From Bacillus sp. V2I10 (GTDB lineage Bacteria; Bacillota; Bacilli; Bacillales; Bacillaceae): DNA of 64,000 nt. The stretch covers positions 4,116,001 through 4,180,000 of the forward strand of contig NZ_JAUSYV010000001.1 of the NCBI RefSeq assembly GCF_030817055.1. The letters run 5' to 3'. Positions 24,716 through 33,420 of the stretch are shown piece by piece. Within the stretch, counting starts at the first letter, position 1, and every line of letters starts with the position of its first letter. The position numbers and the translations under genes are program-made. A model generated the notes under the pieces. It did not search any database. It was not told the DNA's origin and saw only the letters and a list, made by a program, of their open reading frames with translations.

Positions 24716-25897
24716 TTATATGAGTTCAATCATCATGGCCATTCCCTGGCCGCCCCCCACACAGAGCGTCGCCACACCAAGCCTGCGATCACTCCGTTTC
24801 ATCTCGTGAACCAGCGTCGTCACAATTCTTGCACCTGTCGCGCCCAGTGGATGGCCTAGTGCAATGGCCCCGCCATTTACGTTGACTTTTTCCCTATCAA
24901 GCTCTAACTCTCTGATTACAGCAAGGGCTTGAGAAGCAAATGCTTCATTCAGTTCAAATACATCAATATCGCCGATGCTTTTATTGGTTCTTTCTAAAAG
25001 CTTCCGCACAGCTGGTACCGGACCAATGCCCATAATTTCAGGGGAAACACCTGCAGCCGCCCAGTCTACTACTCTCGCAATCGGCTTTATATTGAGTTCC
25101 TTTGCTTTGCTTTCTGTCATCAGAACTAAAGCGGCTGCCCCGTCATTCCGTCCGCATGCATTTCCAGCAGTCACTGTCCCTGACTTTCTGAATGCTGGTT
25201 TTAATTGTGATAACTTTTCATAGGTTGTTTCAGGGCGCGGATGTTCATCTGTACTAAATAAAGTAGACCCTTTCTTATGAGGAACATCAATCGGCACAAT
25301 TTCATCCTGAAAAAGCTGATTTTGATTTGCCTTCTCCGCTCTCTTTTGACTTTCAAGGGCAAAGGCATCCTGATCTTCTCTGGAAATCTGATATTTCTCG
25401 GCCACATTTTCAGCTGTAATGCCCATGCCGAGGTGCTCCCCGAACGTTTCCTTTGGCTGCTGCCCGTTCTCTTTATTCGAATCAACTAAATGAGCGGCAT
25501 CTCCGCCAAAACGGGAGCCTCGAAGATAAATCGGTGCCTGGCTCATGTTCTCCGTGCCGCCGGCTACTACTATTTCCGCCTGGCCTGACTGGATTTGCTG
25601 CACAGCAGAGGCAATAGCCTGCATGCCTGAAGCGCAGAGCCGATTAATTGAAAATGCAGGAGCTGTTTCTGGAATACCAGCCCGCAGAGCTGCAACTCTC
25701 GCAACATTAGAGGCAAGGGTTGTTTGTCTGACTTCCCCTAAAATGACTTCATCGACCTGTTCTGCAGGAACTCCGGCTCTATTAAGTGACTCCTTTATCG
25801 CATAGGAAGCCAAAAAACTGGCCTCAACATCTTTTAACGCTCCTCCGTACCGGCCGATTGGTGTTCGCACGGCACTTGCTATTACAATGGTTTCCAT
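24716..25897 (-). CDS. Acetyl-CoA C-acyltransferase (thiolase)
   Basis: A 393-residue thiolase for the final beta-oxidation cleavage of 3-ketoacyl-CoA, or for acetoacetyl-CoA exchange. The nucleophilic Cys is in NRLCASGMQAI, the His in NEAFASQAL-GGAIALGHPLGATGAR, and the second Cys in LCVGGGQGMAM. The conserved GGTENMSQAP is present. Start ATG 25897 has AAGGAG upstream and lies 19 bp after the acyl-CoA dehydrogenase. Confidence 0.93.
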   Translation of the reverse strand: METIVIASAVRTPIGRYGGALKDVEASFLASYAIKESLNRAGVPAEQVDEVILGEVRQTTLASNVARVAALRAGIPETAPAFSINRLCASGMQAIASAVQQIQSGQAEIVVAGGTENMSQAPIYLRGSRFGGDAAHLVDSNKENGQQPKETFGEHLGMGITAENVAEKYQISREDQDAFALESQKRAEKANQNQLFQDEIVPIDVPHKKGSTLFSTDEHPRPETTYEKLSQLKPAFRKSGTVTAGNACGRNDGAAALVLMTESKAKELNIKPIARVVDWAAAGVSPEIMGIGPVPAVRKLLERTNKSIGDIDVFELNEAFASQALAVIRELELDREKVNVNGGAIALGHPLGATGARIVTTLVHEMKRSDRRLGVATLCVGGGQGMAMMIELI

Positions 25898-25916
25898 AGT
25901 TTCGTTGCTCCTTCCT

Positions 25917-27065
25917 TTATTGATATTGCTTTTTCAATTGACCTGCTATGATGTTTTTCTGAATTTCTGAAGTGCCTTCATAGATCCTAGTAATCCGTGC
26001 ATCCCGGAAAAATCGCTCGATTGGGTAATCAGCAATATAGCCGATACCGCCATGTACCTGAACGGCTTTATCCGCCACCCGGTTATACACCTCTGATCCG
26101 AACAGCTTCAGCATCGCCGCCTCTTTAATCACCTTCATGCCTTCGTCCACCATCCACGCTACCCGGTAGGTAAACGACCGAAGCGCTTCAATTTCCATCG
26201 CCATCTCTGCAATCATATGGGAAACTGCCTGATGTTCAAATATAGGTACATCAAATTGCACTCTTTCCTTTGAATACGTCATCGATAGGTCAAGCAGCTT
26301 TTGACACGATCCCAGATTTCTGGCCGCAAGACCGGCACGTCCATTTGCGAGGATTTTAAGAGCATTCACATACCCCTGACCCTCTTCACCAAGTATATTT
26401 TCAGCGGGAACCTCACAATCTTCTAAAATAATTTCAGCTGAATGGGAACCGCGGAGCCCCATTTTCTTTTCAACAGCTCCTACTTGAAATCCCGGAAAAT
26501 CTTTCTCTATGATAAAAGACGTGATGCCCTTTGCTCCTTTTGAAGAGTCCGTTACGGCCATCACAGTAAATACATCTGCCTCAGTCGCATTTGTGATGTA
26601 ATGCTTCGTGCCGTTAAGAATATATTTATCTCCCTTTTTCACAGCAGAGGTTTTAAGATTTGTTGCATTAGAGCCGGCGCTCGGCTCAGTCAAGGCAAAG
26701 GCGCCGATTTTCTCGCCGCTCGCCATGGCAGGCAGGTACATCTGCTTTTGCTGTTCATTTCCCATTTCGACAATTCCGACTGTTCCAATACCTGTATGAG
26801 CGCCGATTAACGTCGTATATCCATTATGAGTTGCACCGATTTCTTCATATAAAGCACATTTTCCGACCATTCCGATGCCAAGTCCTCCGTATTGCTCCGG
26901 AATGCTTAATCCGAAAAGCCCCAGTTCCTTTGACATGGCAATAATCCGTTCAGGTATCGCATTTGATTCCTCAATTTCCATTGCAACAGCTTCAACTTCT
27001 GTTTGAACAAAATCACGGACACTCCGTTTTAAAAATTGAATATCCTCATCAAATTGAAAGTTCAT
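25917..27065 (-). CDS. Acyl-CoA dehydrogenase (second copy of the operon)
   Basis: A 382-residue FAD flavoenzyme that makes the alpha,beta double bond. Motifs: FALTEPSAGSNA (FAD/substrate), GTKHYITNA, YSKERVQFDVPIFEHQ, and the catalytic Glu in RIYEGTSEIQ, the position used by short/medium-chain enzymes. Electrons would pass to ETF, whose genes are not in the window. It starts 11 bp after the 272-residue dehydrogenase, with GGAGGCAAG before ATG 27065. It is strikingly similar to the first gene of the operon (31699-32847), suggesting an in-operon duplication with split substrate range. Confidence 0.93.
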   Translation of the reverse strand: MNFQFDEDIQFLKRSVRDFVQTEVEAVAMEIEESNAIPERIIAMSKELGLFGLSIPEQYGGLGIGMVGKCALYEEIGATHNGYTTLIGAHTGIGTVGIVEMGNEQQKQMYLPAMASGEKIGAFALTEPSAGSNATNLKTSAVKKGDKYILNGTKHYITNATEADVFTVMAVTDSSKGAKGITSFIIEKDFPGFQVGAVEKKMGLRGSHSAEIILEDCEVPAENILGEEGQGYVNALKILANGRAGLAARNLGSCQKLLDLSMTYSKERVQFDVPIFEHQAVSHMIAEMAMEIEALRSFTYRVAWMVDEGMKVIKEAAMLKLFGSEVYNRVADKAVQVHGGIGYIADYPIERFFRDARITRIYEGTSEIQKNIIAGQLKKQYQ

Positions 27066-27076
27066 GAGCTTGCCTC

Positions 27077-27895
27077 CTAGCTGTATTCATAAAATCCTCG
27101 TCCGCTTTTTTTCCCTAGCCAGCCTGCCTTTACATATTTCACAAGGATCGGACAAGGACGGAATTTTTCGCCAAGCGTTTTATAAAGATATTCCATATTC
27201 CTGAGCCTCGTATCGAGCCCGACTAAGTCAGCAAGTTCAAGCGGCCCCATTGGATGATTTAAGCCAAGCTTCATCGCCTTATCGATATCCTGAACAGAAC
27301 CGACTCCCTCCATCACCATTGTCATCGCCTCATTTCCGATCAGACAATTCATGCGGCTGACAGCAAAACCTGGAAACTCATTAATCTTTACGCATTCTTT
27401 TCCAAGTGCTTCTCCAAATTTAAAGCACGCATCAATCGTTTCCTCGGATGTTTCCAGACCGCAAATGACTTCGATCAGCTTCATTTTTGGCACAGGATTG
27501 AAAAAGTGAAGCGCAATGCACTGTTTGGGGCGGCTTGTTTGGGCACCGATTTCAGTCGGGCTCATTGTCGATGTATTGGTTGCCATAATCGCTGAAGGTT
27601 TAGCAAAGCGGTCAAGCTCTTTAAACACGCTGATTTTCAGTTCCATTACTTCAAGCACGGCTTCAATAATGAGATCTGCGTCTTCTGCTGCCTGTTTTAG
27701 ATCAGTAGTGTAGATCATGCTGGCTTCTGAATCTGTCTTGCCTATCTTTTCAAATTGTTTTGACACATAGGCCCGGCAAGTATCCAGCGATTGTTCATGA
27801 ATATCCTGAACAACAACTGAAAACCCTGCAGCCGCACATGCAAAAGCGATCCCGCGGCCCATCGTTCCTGCACCAATCACACTGACTTTTTGCAC
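27077..27895 (-). CDS. 3-hydroxyacyl-CoA dehydrogenase (second copy)
   Basis: A 272-residue NAD-dependent enzyme that oxidises L-3-hydroxyacyl-CoA. The Rossmann start is VIGAGTMGRGIAFACAAAG. The catalytic region is ALHFFNPVPKMKLIEVI (His), followed by VNRMN-like SRMNCLIGNEA, and the C-terminal helical domain holds GPLELADLVGLD. GTG 27895 follows AGGGGGG. It differs enough from the first copy to suggest a distinct chain-length preference. Confidence 0.9.
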   Translation of the reverse strand: MQKVSVIGAGTMGRGIAFACAAAGFSVVVQDIHEQSLDTCRAYVSKQFEKIGKTDSEASMIYTTDLKQAAEDADLIIEAVLEVMELKISVFKELDRFAKPSAIMATNTSTMSPTEIGAQTSRPKQCIALHFFNPVPKMKLIEVICGLETSEETIDACFKFGEALGKECVKINEFPGFAVSRMNCLIGNEAMTMVMEGVGSVQDIDKAMKLGLNHPMGPLELADLVGLDTRLRNMEYLYKTLGEKFRPCPILVKYVKAGWLGKKSGRGFYEYS

Positions 27896-27905
27896 AGAAT
27901 CCCCC

Positions 27906-28790
27906 CTATTTCACTGCTGCCTTTTTGTTGTCATATGTGTAAAAACCTTTGCCGGTTTTTCTGCCGAGCTCTCCTTTTTCCACCTTTTCTTGGACGATCT
28001 TGGCAGGCTTATCACACTCGTTTCCGCTTTCCTCGTAGCGCTGCATTCTGACAAAATAGTTGACATCAATGCCGGTCAGATCCATTAAGCCGAACGGGCC
28101 AATCGGATGATTCAGCGCTTTTGTACAAACGAGGTCGATTTCTTCAAAGGTTGCATAGCCATTTTCAAGCAGATACACCGCTTCATCCATCAGCTTTCCT
28201 AAAATGCGGTTGGCAATAAATCCTGAGATTTCTTTGTTCAATAACACTGGCAGCTTATTAATCTTTTTCACAAAGTCCATCGACGTTTGAGCAGTTTCAT
28301 CAGAAGTGTGCGGTCCTTTCACAACTTCCACAAGTTCCATTACTAAAGCAGGGTTGAAGAAGTGAATGTTGCAGACCTTATCGGGACGGCCAGTTACATC
28401 AGCTATTTTTGAGCTGACGATTGTTGAGCTGTTTGTGGCCAGAATGGCATGCGGTGGCGTGATCTCATCCAGCTTCTTAAATAGCGCTCTTTTTACATCC
28501 AGCTTTTCAACGATCGCTTCAATAACAAGATCTGCTTCCCTTAATTCATCAAGAGATGCGGTAAACGAAATCCGGCTGAACGCAGCTTCAACTTCCTCTG
28601 CAATGAACCTTCCCTTCTTCACTCGCTTCTCCATTTGTACACCTAAAAACTGCTTTGCTTTTTCAAGGCTTTCCCCGTTTACATCCTGCAATGTAACTGG
28701 ATATCCTGCAAGTGAGCAGACCATCGCGATTTGCGATCCCATCGTCCCCGCTCCAATCACAGCTACTCTTTCAATTGATTCAATTCCCAT
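27906..28790 (-). CDS. 3-hydroxybutyryl-CoA dehydrogenase-like enzyme (first copy)
   Basis: A 294-residue NAD-dependent 3-hydroxyacyl-CoA dehydrogenase of the Hbd/MmgB type. It has VIGAGTMGSQIAMVCSLAG, then ATNSSTI, the catalytic His in NIHFFNPALVMELVEVV, and IANRILGKLMDEA. ATG 28790 overlaps the CoA-ligase stop by 11 bp. It is slightly longer than the second copy, with a Lys-rich C-terminus. Confidence 0.9.
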   Translation of the reverse strand: MGIESIERVAVIGAGTMGSQIAMVCSLAGYPVTLQDVNGESLEKAKQFLGVQMEKRVKKGRFIAEEVEAAFSRISFTASLDELREADLVIEAIVEKLDVKRALFKKLDEITPPHAILATNSSTIVSSKIADVTGRPDKVCNIHFFNPALVMELVEVVKGPHTSDETAQTSMDFVKKINKLPVLLNKEISGFIANRILGKLMDEAVYLLENGYATFEEIDLVCTKALNHPIGPFGLMDLTGIDVNYFVRMQRYEESGNECDKPAKIVQEKVEKGELGRKTGKGFYTYDNKKAAVK

Positions 28791-30396
28791 TTAGGTTGTC
28801 CCCTCTCTCTGATTCTTCTTTTATCAGCAGACGTTTTAATAGTTTTCCAACCGTATTCCGCGGCAGGCTGTCTCTCACTTCAAACTGCTTTGGAACTTTA
28901 TAGGGTGTCAGTTTTGTATAGCAATAGCCTCTCAGCTCTTCTTTATCAATTGTCTTCCCAACCTTTGGAACAACATACGCTTTCACTCTTTCTCCGAGCT
29001 CTTCATCAGGCAGACCTACAACAGCCGCTTCCTTCACATCCGGATGTTCATAGAGGACACCTTCAATTTCCTGCGGATAAATATTAAAGCCGCCCAAAAT
29101 GATCATTTCTTTTTTGCGGCCGACGATATAAAAGTAGCCTTCATCATCCATCGTCGCCAGATCCCCGGTATACAGCCAGCCATTTTGCAGCGCAGCGTGT
29201 GTTTCAGCTTCATTGTTCCAGTAGCCTTTCATAATTTGCGGACCCTTAATCAAAAGCTCCCCGACACTTTTTGGCCCTAGCTCCCGGTTGTCCTCATCCA
29301 CAATCATGCAGTCTGTTTCTGGAACCGGAATACCGATGCTGCCGATTTTTCTTTTGCCAAACGGAGGGTTGCGGTGTGTGGAAGGAGAAGCTTCTGACAA
29401 TCCGAATCCTTCCCCGATCCGCGTTCCCGTCAAGCGTTCAAAGCGCTGAATGATTTCAACCGGAAGCGGAGCAGATCCTGACGAACATAACTTTAGACAA
29501 CTCAGCTTTGCCTCTTCAATCTCAGGATGATTGACAAAAGCGATGTACATCTTCGGTACGCCCGGAAAAAAAGTAGGCCTATGCTTTTTGATTTTTGCAA
29601 GCACATCATCAATCTCGAACTTTCTGAATAAAAGCAGTCTGCCTCCAATGAAGATCCCCAGATTCATTCCGCTTGTCATTGCGTACACATGATAGAGCGG
29701 TGTTGCGATCAGCACCGTTTCTTTTCCCTGAACCATCGAATCCCCGTACATTAGGCAGCTTTGATAGACGTTTGCTGTCAGATTAAAATGTGTCAGCATC
29801 GCGCCCTTCATTTTCCCTGTAGTTCCGCCTGTGTACTGGATAACTGCCACATCTTCCTTCGCATTGATTTCAGCAGGACTTTTTAAAGGAATCCCAAAGG
29901 CTATTAACTCTTCAAGCTTCAGATAACGGCCGTCTGAGTCTGGCAGCTGAGAAGCCATCATATGTCTGAAGGAATACAGGTCGCTGACTTCATTAATTGT
30001 TTTCATGCCCGAGGCATCTGCAACGATCGAAGTCACTTCAGCATCTGTCACGATTTGAAGCAGCTCTCTTGCTGTGTACATCGGATTAATCTGCACCACG
30101 ATCAGCCCCAGTGCATGAGCGGCGTAATATGAAATGACGTAATCGGGGTGATTGGCAAGCATTAATCCAATGCGCTCACCCTTTTTGAACCCCATTTCGT
30201 TCCATTTGCCTGCAAGCAAATCGACTTTGCTCTTAAGCTCCAGATATGATAGTTCTTCCTCTTCAAAAATAATCGCGGTTTGCCCGCCATAGCGTTCGGC
30301 CGTTTTCTCAAGCATCGTATAAACGGACTGTTCCGGAATATGAACCTCCCCGTGCTGATAAAAAGAATGCCAGGGACGCTGAATCGCACGCTCCAC
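28780..30396 (-). CDS. Acyl-CoA synthetase (AMP-forming)
   Basis: A 538-residue ANL-superfamily ligase that activates a carboxylic acid with ATP and CoA. The P-loop is YTGGTTGKMKGAM, followed by GFGLSEASP, GWLYTGDLATMDDEGYFYIVGR (hinge) and a catalytic Lys near the end in PRNTVGKLLKR. It resembles long-chain LcfA/FadD enzymes, but the neighbouring importer belongs to the organic-anion type, so the true substrate may be a shorter or aromatic acid. GTG 30396, after GGAGGAGG, is the start; 12 bp separate it from the MFS gene. Confidence 0.9.
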   Translation of the reverse strand: MERAIQRPWHSFYQHGEVHIPEQSVYTMLEKTAERYGGQTAIIFEEEELSYLELKSKVDLLAGKWNEMGFKKGERIGLMLANHPDYVISYYAAHALGLIVVQINPMYTARELLQIVTDAEVTSIVADASGMKTINEVSDLYSFRHMMASQLPDSDGRYLKLEELIAFGIPLKSPAEINAKEDVAVIQYTGGTTGKMKGAMLTHFNLTANVYQSCLMYGDSMVQGKETVLIATPLYHVYAMTSGMNLGIFIGGRLLLFRKFEIDDVLAKIKKHRPTFFPGVPKMYIAFVNHPEIEEAKLSCLKLCSSGSAPLPVEIIQRFERLTGTRIGEGFGLSEASPSTHRNPPFGKRKIGSIGIPVPETDCMIVDEDNRELGPKSVGELLIKGPQIMKGYWNNEAETHAALQNGWLYTGDLATMDDEGYFYIVGRKKEMIILGGFNIYPQEIEGVLYEHPDVKEAAVVGLPDEELGERVKAYVVPKVGKTIDKEELRGYCYTKLTPYKVPKQFEVRDSLPRNTVGKLLKRLLIKEESERGDNLNGN

Positions 30397-30408
30397 ACTA
30401 CCTCCTCC

Positions 30409-31674
30409 TTACTTTCCGATTGCGGCATGATTATCTGCGGCAAGGTCCACTTTCGAATTAGGTCTTACAAAAACAGTGAACAAAATCCCGAATAACGTAA
30501 TCAGACCGGCCATGAAGATGATGGACAAATCAAAGCCAGCCGCACTGTTATCACCGGATGATCCCACGATATAACCTGTAATTAAAGGTCCAACAATGCC
30601 CGCCAGGTTGCCAGATGAAGTTAAAATACTCGTCATCAGCCCGCCGCGCTCCGGAAGCAGATGGATGATAATGGTTGGTCCTATCGTTAAAATTCCATAA
30701 GTAAGACCTTTTGCAAAGCACATTGCTATAATGACCCAGACGGCATTTGTAATAAAAGCCGTTGAAGCGAGCAGCAGCGCACCCATGATCATGGCCAGTC
30801 CAACGACATACACCCTGGAAATCCGCCAGTCCTTATTCCGTTTAAACATTCTGTCCGATAAAACGGAAACGCCGATATAAACTCCGACTGAAACAACGCC
30901 AATGCCTGATACCGCATAGCCCATCTCAATGTTTGACATGTTGACGATTTTTACTAAGTAAACAGGCAGCCACACGGCAAACCAGACAACAAGCAGGTAG
31001 GTTGAAAAATATGCTAGCGTCGTGAACAAGGCTGAAGGCCTAGACAGCAGGATTAAAAAAGCTTTTATATCAAGCTTTTCAAGCTGCTTCTTCTTCGGTT
31101 TTTCATCTTCTTCCAGTTCTTCAGCTCTTGGAACGCCGCGCGTGAATTGAAACGCGACAAACCAGACAATACTTGCCGCTCCTAAAAAGGCGAAGGCAAC
31201 GCGCCATCCGAAAATGTGGATAAGCGCTACAAGAATTGGCGCCGCAACCATCGCACCTAACGTAGCTCCTGAAACAACTACAGAATTAGCAAGACCGCGA
31301 AGCTTCGGAGGAAACCAAGTATTTGCATGGTTATAGGCAATCGGGCTGAACGGACCTTCAAAAGCACCCAGTAAAAAACGGTAAAGCAGCAGCAATGGCA
31401 GACCTGCAATGGCAAGCACACCTATCTGCAAGACTGCCCATGTCAGCATCAGAAAGCCGAGCACTTTTTTTGCTCCGATCCGGTCGGCCCATGCTGCTCC
31501 GAAAATCCCTGTTACCGGGTACAGCCAATAATAACTGCTTCCGACAAGACCCCAATCGGCATAAGAAAGATTAAATTCCTTCATAATCGGTACAGCTGCA
31601 AGACCCGTAATCGATTTATCCGCAAAGTTAATGAACATCCCAAAGAACAGTAAAACAAGCACAGTCCAGCGCAT
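30409..31674 (-). CDS. MFS organic-anion:H+ symporter (ACS/NarK-like)
   Basis: A 421-residue transporter with 12 predicted helices and a charged central loop (EELEEDEKPKKKQLEKLD). It resembles the anion:cation symporter branch (hexuronate, aromatic-acid and dicarboxylate importers): INFADKSITGLAAVPIM, WADRIGAKKVLGF and GAFEGPFSPIAYNHANTWFP. Embedded between an acyl-CoA dehydrogenase and a CoA ligase, it presumably imports the acid that the operon degrades. Start ATG 31674 with GGGGGAG upstream. Confidence 0.88.
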   Translation of the reverse strand: MRWTVLVLLFFGMFINFADKSITGLAAVPIMKEFNLSYADWGLVGSSYYWLYPVTGIFGAAWADRIGAKKVLGFLMLTWAVLQIGVLAIAGLPLLLLYRFLLGAFEGPFSPIAYNHANTWFPPKLRGLANSVVVSGATLGAMVAAPILVALIHIFGWRVAFAFLGAASIVWFVAFQFTRGVPRAEELEEDEKPKKKQLEKLDIKAFLILLSRPSALFTTLAYFSTYLLVVWFAVWLPVYLVKIVNMSNIEMGYAVSGIGVVSVGVYIGVSVLSDRMFKRNKDWRISRVYVVGLAMIMGALLLASTAFITNAVWVIIAMCFAKGLTYGILTIGPTIIIHLLPERGGLMTSILTSSGNLAGIVGPLITGYIVGSSGDNSAAGFDLSIIFMAGLITLFGILFTVFVRPNSKVDLAADNHAAIGK

Positions 31675-31698
31675 CTAACTCCCCCTATCCGCTCTTGC

Positions 31699-32847
31699 TC
31701 AATTTTCTTCCAGTACACGTCTTGCGATGATCAGACGCTGAATTTCGTTTGTTCCCTCATAAATTTTCGTAATCCGGGCATCGCGGTAAAAACGCTCTAC
31801 TGGATAATCCGAAACATAGCCCATTCCCCCGTGAATCTGTACCGCTTTGTCCGCTACCCGATTGAAAACATCTGAAGCAAACAGCTTTGCCATCGATGCT
31901 TCCTTAATGACCTTTTTACCTTCATCAATCTTAGAAGCAGCCATGTATGTAAGTGTTCTGGCAGCTTCCGTTTCCGTCGCCATATCGGCAAGCATCCATT
32001 GAATCGCCTGATTATCAGCAATCGGTTTTCCGAATTGAACCCGCTCTTTTGCGTATGAAGCTGAAAGCGCTAACAACTTATCGCACGATCCAACTGCTCT
32101 TGCTGCAAGCCCCACACGTCCCTCGCTCAAAATCTTCAGCGCAGACATATATCCCATGCCGACTTCCCCGATTACATTTTCCTCAGGCACCACGCAATCT
32201 TCAAAAATCAATTGTGCGGTATGAGATCCGCGCAGCCCCATTTTCTTATCTTTTTTTCCGAGCATGAATCCCGGAAAATCTTTTTCAATCAAAAATGCGG
32301 TAATTCCCCCTTTTGCTCCTTTTTCCTTATCTGTTAACGCGAAGACTGTAAAAACATCAGCAACCGGCGCATTCGTAATGAAATGCTTTGTCCCGTTCAA
32401 TATCCACTGATTTCCCCGTTTTTCTGCACGAGTTGCAAGGTTCGTAGCATCGGAACCAGCACCGGGCTCTGACAAAGCAAACGCGGCGATTTTCTTTCCG
32501 GCTGCCATATCAGGCAAATATTTTTGCTTCAGCTGTTCGGAAGCAAGCTTCACTAAACCAGTGCTTCCGATTCCTGTATGTGCACTGATTAAGCTGACAA
32601 AACCATTATGCGTATGCCCGAGCTGTTCAAGCACCACTGCTTTTCCAACCGCATTCAGCCCGATCCCGCCGTACTCTTCTGGAATGCTGATGCCGAAAAG
32701 ACCAAGGTCCTTCGCCTGCTCTACTAAATGATCCGGAATCTTGTCTTCATCCTCAATCTGCTGTGCGTATGGTTCAACCTCATTATCTACAAAGCTCTTC
32801 ACCATTTTCTTCATTTGTTCAATTTCCTGAGTAACCGTTGCCTGCAT
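31699..32847 (-). CDS. Acyl-CoA dehydrogenase (first gene of the sigma-54 operon)
   Basis: A 382-residue flavoenzyme. It has FALSEPGAGSDATNL, GTKHFITNAP, YAKERVQFGKPIADNQAIQ and catalytic Glu in IYEGTNEIQR. It aligns along its full length with the copy at 25917. ATG 32847 follows AAAAGGGGG. The sigma-54 promoter core lies 37-53 bp upstream, so this is the first gene of the operon. Confidence 0.93.
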   Translation of the reverse strand: MQATVTQEIEQMKKMVKSFVDNEVEPYAQQIEDEDKIPDHLVEQAKDLGLFGISIPEEYGGIGLNAVGKAVVLEQLGHTHNGFVSLISAHTGIGSTGLVKLASEQLKQKYLPDMAAGKKIAAFALSEPGAGSDATNLATRAEKRGNQWILNGTKHFITNAPVADVFTVFALTDKEKGAKGGITAFLIEKDFPGFMLGKKDKKMGLRGSHTAQLIFEDCVVPEENVIGEVGMGYMSALKILSEGRVGLAARAVGSCDKLLALSASYAKERVQFGKPIADNQAIQWMLADMATETEAARTLTYMAASKIDEGKKVIKEASMAKLFASDVFNRVADKAVQIHGGMGYVSDYPVERFYRDARITKIYEGTNEIQRLIIARRVLEEN

Positions 32848-32883
32848 CTATATATCCCCCTTTTAGATTCTTAGTTTGATAGA

Positions 32884-32900
32884 TGCAAGAAGTGTGCCAA
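32884..32900 (-). promoter_or_regulatory. Sigma-54 (-24/-12) promoter of the catabolic operon
   Basis: The minus strand reads TTGGCACACTTCTTGCAT. It contains TGGCAC (32899-32894) and TTGCA (32888-32884) separated by exactly five bases, a perfect match to the sigma-54 consensus TGGCAC-N5-TTGCW. The start point would be near 32873, leaving a short leader carrying the ribosome site of the first gene. Confidence 0.88.
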
Positions 32901-32940
32901 CTGTGGAAAAGCTGAGTTAGCGCGAGTGTCAGGAGCAGAA

Positions 32941-33020
32941 GATTCATTTTTGAATCATACCTGTCGATATAGGAGGATTTTTGTGATTCATTTTTGAATT
33001 GGAGGATTCAGGATTGAATT
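32941..33020. promoter_or_regulatory. Three upstream activator sites, GATTCA-N4-TGAATY
   Basis: Inverted repeats at 32941-32956 (GATTCATTTTTGAATC, perfect), 32985-33000 and 33005-33020 (last base T). Centres are 44 and 20 bp apart, close to four and two helical turns, at about 50-130 bp upstream of the -24 element. This is the expected place for a sigma-54 activator enhancer. Confidence 0.75.
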
Positions 33021-33309
33021 AATTGAAAAACCGGTCTCTTGCACTCTCGATTAAAACGGTTTTTTTCTTTTTCTTCAAAAGTTCATAAGCCGTGCGGATG
33101 AATTATACCGGCTGCCTTAAGCTCCCTATTGATACAAAGGCTTTAAACACTGTACCCTGCAGAACATCTAATGCATCTTCTTTATTCACGACATATAAAA
33201 AAGCCGTTTTATATAACTTGGAGCTTTCTAATTTAATCAGCTCTTCAAATGCTTCTTCATTTCTTCTTATTGCTTCACTACTGTATGTACATGACTCCTC
33301 TCCTATCAT
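33019..33309 (-). pseudogene. Remnant of an ECF sigma factor gene
   Basis: The frame starts at 33309 (MIGEESCTY) and encodes a sigma-70 region 2-like segment: EAFEELIKLESSKLYKTAFL, then YVVNKEDALDVLQGTVFKAF. After SIGSLRQPV there is a TAA (33105-33103). The same frame continues with FIRTAYELLKKKKKTV, which matches the sequence expected slightly later in such sigma factors, and stops at 33019. The STW..RI segment and all of region 4 are missing, so the gene is broken by an internal deletion plus a stop. The activator sites of the sigma-54 operon begin at its 3' end. Confidence 0.65.
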
Positions 33310-33420
33310 ATGTTAGAGGAACCTCGTGTAAGAAAAGTTTCAAAGTGATGAAATCTACATCGTTATACAAAAATATGTAAAATAGTGGTATCATTTTAAA
33401 AAAAGAGAGGGGATGAAATC

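Noticed and set aside
28366..28794. 142-codon plus-strand frame
   Set aside because: It is fully antisense to the 3-hydroxybutyryl-CoA dehydrogenase gene, low in complexity and has no ribosome site.
32930..33020. GATTCA repeats as a simple intergenic repeat or CRISPR-like array
   Set aside because: There are three dyad-symmetric units with irregular spacing and no spacers. Their place upstream of a sigma-54 promoter is better explained as activator sites.
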